A stretch of DNA of 64,000 nucleotides from Ignavibacteriales bacterium (GTDB lineage: Bacteria; Bacteroidota; Ignavibacteria; UBA10030). Made by a program: the position numbers and the translations under genes. The stretch spans positions 372,001 through 436,000 of the forward strand of contig JAPLFR010000008.1 in the NCBI GenBank assembly GCA_026390575.1, written 5' to 3'. Under the pieces are notes generated by a model. That model was not told the origin of the DNA and ran no database searches. It worked only from the letters and a program-made list of their open reading frames with translations. Shown one piece after another: positions 9,251-15,765 of the stretch. The number at the start of each line of letters is the position of its first letter. Positions within the stretch are counted from its first letter, which is position 1.

Positions 9251-10459
9251 ATGAAACGATTACTTTTTATTCTATCAATTTTCAGTATTGCTTTTGTACT
9301 GAGTCCGAAATCTTCAGCAACGCCCACTCCAGTTCTGTCTGATGTTGGAATGCAATTCGGTTTCTTCTATTCATCGCTTGCACCTCATGGCGAATGGATT
9401 GAAGTAGAATCCGGAACACGCGTCTGGCATCCGTTTCACATACCTCATCGCTGGCGTCCGTACCTTGTAGGCCGGTGGGTATGGACTGAGGAGTATGGAT
9501 GGTATTGGATGTCCAACGAACCATTTGGTTGGATCACGTACCACTATGGACGCTGGTATTATGATAATTACTACGGTTGGGTCTGGATGCCGGATGACGT
9601 ATGGGCGCCGGCATGGGTAGAGTGGCGCTATGACAATGATTATATTGGCTGGGCTCCGTTGCCGCCTTATGCAACATTTCATATGACATTGGGAATTCGA
9701 TTCACGACTCATTGGATGGCGCCGGCGCATTATTGGAACTTTGTTCGTTACAATCGTTTCGGTTCCGTCATTCGCTATCGCGACACGGCGCCTGAAGAAT
9801 ATGCACGGCGTCTCATTCGCACTGGCCGTACCGGTCAGCAGTACGGAATTGACCACGAACGTATAATAAACCGTGGAGTTGATAGAACCGTTATTGAACA
9901 TCGAGGCAACGTGCGATTCACAAAAACAGAAGTAAGGGAAATCCGTGGACAATCCGGCGAAAGAATGACACGATCAAACGACAACCAGCGCATGGAACGC
10001 ATAGAAGTGTATCGTCCTACACGTGATGAGATGCAGCGCAGTACGGACCGCATAGAAACACGGCGGGGTGAGCGAAATCTTTCAATCGATATGAATAAAG
10101 TCGAACGATCGCGTGTCGAATCTCGTACATCGTCCGATGAACGTCTCCCCCGCAGTGAGACAAGAACAGATAAACCTGGACGTGAATCTGGACTGCAGAG
10201 AGATATTCTTCAAAATGAACAGATCCATGAACGTACACCGCAAGTGCAAGAGCAACAATCGCAACGTGATACACAGGAAAAACGCCGAGAGTTGATTCAA
10301 CGATACGAACGTAAACAGAAACCTTCGCCACCTGCTGATCGTGAAGCTCAGCGACAGCGGATAGAACAAAGAAGGGAGAATTCGCGGATCACACAACCTC
10401 GTAAGCCAATTCAGGAACGACGATCAGAAAATAAAACCGAACGGCGAAGAAGCGATTAA
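9251..10459 (+). CDS. Secreted Trp/Tyr-rich DUF6600 protein with Arg/Glu-rich tail
   Basis: About 402 residues. The ATG at 9251 has GAGG six bases upstream and begins a signal peptide (MKRLLFILSIFSIAF, cleavage near KSSA). Residues about 30-135 hold four to five aromatic repeats of the pattern GxWxWxxxYGWYW/WxP, as in DUF6600 (YXWGXW) proteins of the periplasm or outer membrane. From about residue 175 the protein becomes very rich in Arg, Glu and Gln, with almost no hydrophobic residues. It is likely disordered or coiled and highly charged. Function unknown. It stands alone between yebC and the accessory island, and the upstream sigma-54-like promoter suggests stress or envelope regulation. 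Confidence 0.8.
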   Translation: MKRLLFILSIFSIAFVLSPKSSATPTPVLSDVGMQFGFFYSSLAPHGEWIEVESGTRVWHPFHIPHRWRPYLVGRWVWTEEYGWYWMSNEPFGWITYHYGRWYYDNYYGWVWMPDDVWAPAWVEWRYDNDYIGWAPLPPYATFHMTLGIRFTTHWMAPAHYWNFVRYNRFGSVIRYRDTAPEEYARRLIRTGRTGQQYGIDHERIINRGVDRTVIEHRGNVRFTKTEVREIRGQSGERMTRSNDNQRMERIEVYRPTRDEMQRSTDRIETRRGERNLSIDMNKVERSRVESRTSSDERLPRSETRTDKPGRESGLQRDILQNEQIHERTPQVQEQQSQRDTQEKRRELIQRYERKQKPSPPADREAQRQRIEQRRENSRITQPRKPIQERRSENKTERRRSD

Positions 10460-10545
10460 ATTTACTCAAGATGATCTCTTCAAAAACAACGAGGTACAGA
10501 GTGAACCATTGTTTCTCAATCTTGATTCATCAAGGAACGACTGAT

Positions 10546-11106
10546 TTAGACATTTTTCAACAGTGCAGACCAACTCAATGGTAATTTGGGACCTTGATAT
10601 ATTTTGAATCCATTATTTTCGGCAAGCTTGATCGTTAATTCAAATTCTTTTTGAGAGACATGAAACAATTTGGGTTCTACAATAAGAAATTGTCCCTTTT
10701 CGTTTAAGATATTTTTCAATTGTTTAAAAAACGAATTTTTATCCGGGACTTCATGAACCATATAAAAGGTTAAAATAAAATCGACTTTTTCTGATATATT
10801 GATTTTATCTTTATCACATTTTACGAGCTTAATCCTTTCTTCCAACTCTGTTCCCTTAATTTTATTGCCAAGTTTTTGCAGCATTCCATCCTGTAGATCA
10901 GCTGAAATTACTTTTCCACTCTTGCCGATCATCTTAGCCATTTCTATAGAGAAAAATCCAGGACCGCATCCAATATCGAGGACGGTCATTCCTTCTTTCA
11001 TGTAGGGAGCAAGTATTTTTCGCGGATTTTGCAGCCATCCTCTTATTTTATTATCGAGTGAATTTGCAAGTTCAACAGGACAAACCCGATTTCTTTCACT
11101 ATCCAT
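10546..11106 (-). CDS. Class I SAM-dependent methyltransferase
   Basis: 186 residues with motif I LDIGCGPGFFS, motif II ISADLQDGML (acidic residue for the ribose) and a post-motif EVPDKNSF. This is the Methyltransf_11/25 type, UbiE-like in layout. The substrate is not predictable. A strong GGAGG sits 4-5 bases before the ATG (11104-11106). The gene is visibly more A+T-rich than the flanking housekeeping genes. It lies at the left edge of the accessory island and 53 bases downstream of a SpoIIAA-like gene. Confidence 0.85.
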   Translation of the reverse strand: MDSERNRVCPVELANSLDNKIRGWLQNPRKILAPYMKEGMTVLDIGCGPGFFSIEMAKMIGKSGKVISADLQDGMLQKLGNKIKGTELEERIKLVKCDKDKINISEKVDFILTFYMVHEVPDKNSFFKQLKNILNEKGQFLIVEPKLFHVSQKEFELTIKLAENNGFKIYQGPKLPLSWSALLKNV

Positions 11107-11130
11107 AGTTCCTCCAATTAAAAATGACTT

Positions 11131-11137
11131 GTTGGAC
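11131..11137 (-). repeat. Integron-core-like heptamer (RYYYAAC on minus strand)
   Basis: On the plus strand this is GTTGGAC inside TGACTTGTTGGACGG. The same context recurs at 13657-13663 (CGACTTGTTAGACCG). It lies 23 bases after the stop of the gene at 11160, where an attC would start in a minus-strand cassette. No full palindrome follows, so at best it is a truncated site. Confidence 0.3.
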
Positions 11138-11159
11138 GGTAAACATCTTATTATTTCAT

Positions 11160-11534
11160 TTATTCTTTCGCTAAAAGCCAGTTATATGCTTCTTCTTCAT
11201 TAGAAAATATTTTTATTTCCATCTGTTGATGCTCAAGGATTGATTGGAACATCCGTGCAATACCATATTGAAGCGAATTACCCGTTAATATTGCAGTTTT
11301 CACTATCTGCGGCAATTGAATAGTACGGAGGTTCTCTGCAAAATCCATAAGTTCATCGAATCCTATCTTAATCCCATGAAGTTCCCTCATGTCTTCTATA
11401 CGATTGATTAAATTCAATTCATTCCTACCTACTATGAGTGAATCTTTTAACACTCCCTGGATATCATTATTGTCTAACGTTCCACTATATGTAACTCTGA
11501 TGAACTTCGTGCTTGCGTCTATAGAATATGACAT
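11160..11534 (-). CDS. SpoIIAA/STAS-like small protein
   Basis: 124 residues, ATG at 11532-11534. The pattern (YSIDASTKFIRVTYSG, then two alternating strand/helix units and a C-terminal EEAYNWL) matches the SpoIIAA-like/STAS fold family, whose members are stand-alone cytosolic proteins with no fixed role. The neighbouring genes are unrelated, which fits a cassette island. Function not assigned. Confidence 0.6.
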   Translation of the reverse strand: MSYSIDASTKFIRVTYSGTLDNNDIQGVLKDSLIVGRNELNLINRIEDMRELHGIKIGFDELMDFAENLRTIQLPQIVKTAILTGNSLQYGIARMFQSILEHQQMEIKIFSNEEEAYNWLLAKE

Positions 11535-11725
11535 CGGAATATTCCTTTCGTTTACTGCTTAACTGATTGGGAAGCGATCGGTTAACATATCCACCACACC
11601 ACGATTGATCGGTTATCACGGTACATATTTTGTTAGTGGCGCAATCACGTTAAAAAGTAATTCAAGTTCTATGTTTTTGCAAATTCCATTTATGTCTTTC
11701 AAGTGAGCTGTTAGAATGCGGCGTT

Positions 11726-12343
11726 TTAATAAAATACATAAATCAAATTTAATTGCAGCTCATCGACAGTTTTGATATCCGCAAACGGCAATTCGATATC
11801 TGTTGCATAATGGCCGCTGGAAAGATTTTTCATTTTGAAAAGGAGTTCCAATTTTATTGGCTGCCACAAAATATGTTCCCGCGAAATCGAGGCGGCAAAA
11901 AAAGGTCCGCTTTTCGTTTCATCTTCAAATGTCATTGTTTTACCTGACGTAATTCCTTTTCGAGTTGCAGTAAATCTGTCGAATGTGAATCCCAGACCGA
12001 ACGTAAGACAATATCCATCATATACTGCTTGAGGTATGTTGATGCTGAACTCATAAGCAGTGAACGACGATGTGCTGTTGATATGTTCTAGACTGTTAGG
12101 CGAAGGAGGCATCATGAAACCATACGTCAAATAACCATCATAGGATCTTTCATGCGTGGCATAAATATATTCGACTTACAGGTTTACCTTCCAGATATGC
12201 TTGCTGAGAGATCCCCCCACACCAATCGGATTTTGTATTTCATAATTATGAGTCCAGATTATCACAGGAGAAATTCCGATCTCCTGTGCATTGATATTCG
12301 TAGAAAGAAATATCGAAAAGAATAAAATAAGTGATTTATTCAT
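11726..12343 (-). pseudogene. Outer-membrane beta-barrel-like protein interrupted by one in-frame TAA
   Basis: An ATG at 12341-12343 opens a signal peptide (MNKSLILFFSIFLSTNINAQ) and a 55-residue segment ending KHIWKVNL. A TAA at 12176-12178 stops it. The same frame then continues with VEYIYATHERSYDG and runs to a normal stop at 11726, with alternating polar/hydrophobic strands and a C-terminal aromatic (YVFY) typical of outer-membrane barrels. The whole reading frame is 205 codons plus the stop. One substitution (CAA, AAA or GAA to TAA) would explain it. It may be a recent pseudogene, a sequencing error or programmed readthrough. Family not identified. Confidence 0.65.
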
Positions 12344-12436
12344 ATCGATTGCGACTCAAGGACTGTAATACCATCAATCACAAAGTTAAAAAATATATCT
12401 TATATTGATCGATTAATTAGACCCACTTTCGATTAT

Positions 12437-13015
12437 TCAGTTGTTGATCCCTTTGATGAGTTGCATACCCCAATGATAGGGCTCAAAAAACCTGCTATTT
12501 CCATGGAAGTGCAGATCGAGACCGCCGATCGAACCAAGAATCGTCTCTTGGTCGGGTCGCAAATGAACAATTGGGCCGCGCGGTGTTTTTATGTCTTTTC
12601 GCCAATGAAGGATAGCTGCTACACCAGATTGTTTGAGAATTCGAGAAGCCTCTTCAAGCAACAGTCTTCGTTCGTTGAAGTGCAGGATATTAAAAAGTAA
12701 TATCATTCCGACGCTCTCTGAGTCTAATCCTGTTCCCATTTCAAGAACATCGCGAAGAGAGAATTGAACGTTGAAAAGACCGGATTGTTGAACATTGTGC
12801 CTCGCCGTCTCAAGCATATTCGGCTCGATGTCAAACGCAATAACTTGAGCATGTGTTTTCTTGGCAACGGGAACAGTGAAAGTACCATAGCCACAACCAA
12901 TCTCGACAATGGGTCCAGTTATATTTTCAAGATCTAACCAATGTACGATATGAGAAATATTAAACAAACTATTCCAATAAATCTCATCCGGCATCCCGCT
13001 GTCAATTACCTTCAT
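12437..13015 (-). CDS. Class I SAM-dependent methyltransferase
   Basis: 192 residues, ATG at 13013-13015. Motif I is VEIGCGYGTFTVP, motif II IAFDIEPNML and motif III/IV LLFNILHF. Hence a Rossmann-fold methyltransferase of unknown substrate, unrelated in detail to the one at 10546. The C-terminus ends in a short EPYHWGMQLIKG segment. It follows the DUF1579-like gene at 13061 by 45 bases and may share its transcript. Confidence 0.85.
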   Translation of the reverse strand: MKVIDSGMPDEIYWNSLFNISHIVHWLDLENITGPIVEIGCGYGTFTVPVAKKTHAQVIAFDIEPNMLETARHNVQQSGLFNVQFSLRDVLEMGTGLDSESVGMILLFNILHFNERRLLLEEASRILKQSGVAAILHWRKDIKTPRGPIVHLRPDQETILGSIGGLDLHFHGNSRFFEPYHWGMQLIKGINN

Positions 13016-13060
13016 TGTTTCACCAATATACGCTGAACGTTGGTAAGCTTGACCTTATCA

Positions 13061-13576
13061 CTATTTCCTGTTGAGCTTCACACGAGCAAAGGGCTGAAGT
13101 CTCCCATTCTCTTCCCCATCCATCAGCCAACGCCAAGTGTCAGTATCTCTGTTATACACGAACGTTGTGTGGAAAATGCTGCCGTCACTGCCTTTAAACA
13201 AGAACGCAATTTCATCGCCGTTCCGCTTTCCGTGGCCAATGGCCTGATCCGAGAGGCCGCCTCCGCCGGTTACGTCGAGCCAAAGACATGCATACTGGCT
13301 CGATGGTTTGTCCCAGCCAATGAAGACGATCGCTTCATAAGCTGCTTCGCCGTCGGGATTCTTTTCGTGCGATATTTCGTGAAGCCGCACATACTGATGG
13401 CCCAGGACCCACTCTGTAACAATATCATGTGTCGTCTCTTTTCCAGCAATCGTGCCTTGAAGGATCCATTTTCCAATCATGTGATCAAGTAAGGAATCCT
13501 GAAATATTGGTTGTTGAGCCGAAACAGTGCAAAATATCAAAATAACAAATAAAGAAATTTTTAAGGTTAGTTTCAT
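13061..13576 (-). CDS. Secreted DUF1579-like protein
   Basis: About 171 residues from the ATG at 13574-13576, chosen because AAGGA lies 7 bases upstream and a signal peptide starts there (MKLTLKISLFVILIF, cleavage near VSAQQ). The mature part has HMIGKWILQGTIAG, EWVLGHQYVRLHE and WRWLMDGEENG, the lipocalin-like pattern of DUF1579/heme-binding-like domains that begin with a GxW. Likely periplasmic. No enzyme motif seen. It sits in the accessory island. Confidence 0.65.
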   Translation of the reverse strand: MKLTLKISLFVILIFCTVSAQQPIFQDSLLDHMIGKWILQGTIAGKETTHDIVTEWVLGHQYVRLHEISHEKNPDGEAAYEAIVFIGWDKPSSQYACLWLDVTGGGGLSDQAIGHGKRNGDEIAFLFKGSDGSIFHTTFVYNRDTDTWRWLMDGEENGRLQPFARVKLNRK

Positions 13577-13656
13577 CAAATGTTCCTTCAAATAAATGGC
13601 ACATAGCAGCTGAAATTGAACTTACAGTTCCGATTTATTTTATCTGAGAACGACTT

Positions 13657-13663
13657 GTTAGAC
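13657..13663 (-). repeat. Integron-core-like heptamer GTCTAAC (minus strand)
   Basis: On the minus strand, GTCTAAC fits RYYYAAC and lies 43 bases downstream of the stop of the 89-residue gene, where R'' of an attC would be. The expected GTTRRRY partner before the next gene is not clear (TGTAAGT is the nearest). It shares context with 11131-11137. Confidence 0.35.
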
Positions 13664-13706
13664 CGCCGCTATACTTATAATGAATATTGCTGAATAAAAC
13701 ACCCCA

Positions 13707-13976
13707 TCACTTCGTTTTATTTTGTAGCGAATCTTTTTCTTTCATAAGCAAGGGCTGGTCATTTTTCATAATTTCATGTTTAAGCAACTTTAACTCATGG
13801 CTCTCAATCTTCTTTGTCTGTTCATTGTGTTTGTGAATCTGCTTCTGTGGAACTTTTAATTTAAGATGGGTAGTGTCAGCTGGAGATTCTTTGATCGAGC
13901 TGTGTTGTGCAGAAATACACTCCGAAGCACAGAGAATAAAATCAACGCATAATAATATCGCTAATACTTTTTTCAT
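13707..13976 (-). CDS. Small secreted Lys/His-rich protein, unknown
   Basis: 89 residues. A strong AGGAGG lies upstream of the ATG at 13974-13976. The signal peptide MKKVLAILLCVDFILC is followed by a probable cleavage at ISAQH. The mature part is short, hydrophilic and rich in Lys, His, Glu and Gln, with no domain that I recognise. Likely periplasmic. It occupies its own cassette-like unit: a GTCTAAT-type heptamer lies 22 bases upstream of the start (13998-14004) and GTCTAAC lies downstream. Confidence 0.6.
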   Translation of the reverse strand: MKKVLAILLCVDFILCASECISAQHSSIKESPADTTHLKLKVPQKQIHKHNEQTKKIESHELKLLKHEIMKNDQPLLMKEKDSLQNKTK

Positions 13977-14087
13977 GTTTGATCCTCCTATGTGATTGTC
14001 TAATTGTGCGGGCTGAAACTATCTCTTTTCTTCGTATCGCGGAACGAATGGTTATTCGGTTTTACGTGCGAGTTTTATAATTCTTTT

Positions 14088-14310
14088 TTAATGTGTGGTG
14101 AAAAGTATATTTATTCCTAATGCAATAAATAAAGTACCACATGCTTTATTGAGTACAAAAGCTATTTTTTATCTTTTCTAAGAATTTTTGTCATAGAGGA
14201 TGAAAATATTGCAACCATTAAGCACCATACTGAACCAGTAAAAATGAAAGTGAAACCCAAGAATAAAAATAATTTTGAGTACCAAACATATTCTATCCTG
14301 AAACATAGTG
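14088..14310 (-). pseudogene. LysE/RhtB exporter C-terminal remnant with frameshift
   Basis: Translated on the minus strand, about 14310-14160 gives LFLFLGFTFIFTGS then VWCLMVAIFSS and KILRKDKK. After a one-base shift in an A-run it continues KIAFVLNKACGTLFIALG to a TAA at 14088-14090. This is the last third of a LysE/RhtB amino-acid exporter; the GLGxxL end and GxxWCL helix are typical. The upstream two thirds are missing. An intact LysE homologue lies at 14819. The rest of this 416-base gap holds nothing else that I recognise. Confidence 0.6.
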
Positions 14311-14392
14311 AGCACTTTGGGCGAATTCTCCGTGTTTTTTTACGGTGATTACCTGGCTACGAAACGCCAAATATTTTTTCTGGCTAACCTAC

Positions 14393-14773
14393 TTATTCTA
14401 CCAACGGTTTTCGAAATTCTATAAGTTCAATAGGTCCACCATTATCAATAAGCATAGCGACTCTTACTCCGTCTGAAGGTGAACTAATTTCACCTAACAA
14501 AGTTTGGCCCACGATTGCGGCATCAAGATCGTCGACTTCGAATGCGATGTGTGGTACTGTTCTGATAAGTTCAGATATCTGACACTCTGGCTCGAATCGC
14601 ATCCACTCAACACCATAAGGACTGGTATCAAAGCCAGACACATATATTTTTAGGTGTGGTATATAACGCTCATTTGGACGAGGAGTCGAAGTTGGAATTC
14701 CCATGTGATGATACCGCCAACCCTCTTTGGCAATTGCAGATGGTGGCTCGTGATCTTGACGTTTTTGTTGCAT
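14393..14773 (-). CDS. VOC (glyoxalase/dioxygenase) superfamily protein
   Basis: 126 residues, ATG at 14771-14773. Features of one VOC module: GWRYHHMGIPT near the N-terminus (metal His), HIAFEVDDLDAAI in the middle (second His) and PIELIEF at the end (metal Glu). Hence probably a metal-dependent enzyme or binding protein of unknown substrate. The intact LysE gene ends 45 bases upstream (in the minus direction), with no attC between, so the two may form one cassette. Confidence 0.8.
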   Translation of the reverse strand: MQQKRQDHEPPSAIAKEGWRYHHMGIPTSTPRPNERYIPHLKIYVSGFDTSPYGVEWMRFEPECQISELIRTVPHIAFEVDDLDAAIVGQTLLGEISSPSDGVRVAMLIDNGGPIELIEFRKPLVE

Positions 14774-14818
14774 ATTGTTTCCTACAAATTGGTTTATCGG
14801 TCATATAATGAATGGCGT

Positions 14819-15439
14819 CTATGTGGCCGATGATCTGAAAATAATTATTAACATCTGATATACACCCATGAGTGCAAGTATTACTGACGAAATTAAAATT
14901 AGCGCATGCTTTCCCTTTATTGATAAAAACCGTGAAGTTCCAAAAAGAATAATGGTACTTGCCAGGGTGGATACCATTGTTATATAGAATGCGAAAACAA
15001 GTACTACAGCATGTAATGGACTTTTATTCCATGCTGATAAAACGGCAGGACCGAGTACTAAACTCCAGCCGAGATATGGATTAGGATTGAGAATATTTAC
15101 TGTCGCTGCTTGAATGAGAGTACGTGGTGCTGAATCTTTGATATTGTCTTGCGGTTCTGTCTTTTTTTTCCATTGACGATAACTTGCCCAAGCGAAATAG
15201 AGAAGAAGAATGCCGCCTGCACATTGAAGCACTCCACGCATTGAAGCAGGAATATTATTGAGCAGTAACAGTACGAGCAAAGCAATCGGCCCGTCACTGA
15301 GCAGTGGTGAAAATGAAGCTGGAAGCGTTCGTTTCCAACCTTTCCGAGCAACGCTGGAAAAAAGAAATGCCTGTAAGGGCCCCGGTTGTACGGCTGCAGC
15401 AAATGCAAATCCACAACCTATAAAAATCGATTCTAACAT
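14819..15439 (-). CDS. LysE/RhtB family amino-acid exporter
   Basis: About 206 residues with six hydrophobic segments, ATG at 15437-15439. The signature FAAAVQPGPLQAFL matches the family's GxxxxPGPxxxxV near the first helix. NILNPNPYLGWSLVLGP matches the NPKxxLF segment of helix 4. An inner-membrane exporter of amino acids or small metabolites by proton exchange in known relatives. The coding start is 27 bases downstream of the attC end GTTAGGC at 15467-15473, as expected for the first gene of a cassette. Confidence 0.85.
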   Translation of the reverse strand: MLESIFIGCGFAFAAAVQPGPLQAFLFSSVARKGWKRTLPASFSPLLSDGPIALLVLLLLNNIPASMRGVLQCAGGILLLYFAWASYRQWKKKTEPQDNIKDSAPRTLIQAATVNILNPNPYLGWSLVLGPAVLSAWNKSPLHAVVLVFAFYITMVSTLASTIILFGTSRFLSIKGKHALILISSVILALMGVYQMLIIIFRSSAT

Positions 15440-15466
15440 TTCAGTTTTCTTTGTTTTCCTTAAGCG

Positions 15467-15756
15467 GCCTAACAATTCATCACAAAGATGCTATGCTCGC
15501 AACTTTTGCACATGAACCGCATGAGCCATAAGGACATACCGTAACTTTCTATGCTGTACGACGCCTCTGCGTGCCTTGCCGATGTATCATAGACACTTCC
15601 TTGTGCACTTCATCTCAGCGGACAAGCCGGCATGCAGGCGCATTCATCTTTAGTATCTTTGTATAATACAGTATTGCGCTCTGCGCACCGTCATTCTCAC
15701 GCCGCCTGCCGCGATTCATGTATCGAGACAAGCCGAGCTTGAATTGCTGGCTAAGT
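15467..15756 (-). repeat. attC-like recombination site (long)
   Basis: On the minus strand it starts ACTTAGC (15750-15756, imperfect R''), continues CAGCAATTCAAGCTCGGC and ends GAATTGTTAGGC, with a perfect GTTRRRY at 15467-15473. The plus-strand end GCCTAACAATTC equals the classic start of class 1 integron attC sites. The right-hand CAGCAATTCAAGCT matches CAGCAACTCAAGCT of the site at 22659-22816. At about 290 bases it is long and may be two sites or one with an insert. It lies between the T9SS cargo stop and the LysE start. Confidence 0.5.
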
Positions 15757-15765
15757 GCAATTGCC

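Noticed and set aside
9371-9952. 193-codon minus-strand frame opposite the DUF6600 gene
   Set aside because: The plus-strand gene has signal peptide, ribosome site and family repeats. The opposite frame is a by-product of Trp/Arg-rich codons.
11540-11660. attC-like pair (CACTAAC and GTTAAGC on minus strand) before the SpoIIAA-like gene
   Set aside because: First heptamer has a wrong base and the inner repeats are direct rather than inverted. Too weak to list as a site.
13590-13605. Second TGGCAC as a sigma-54 promoter
   Set aside because: No GC element at the required spacing and it points away from the nearby minus-strand gene.
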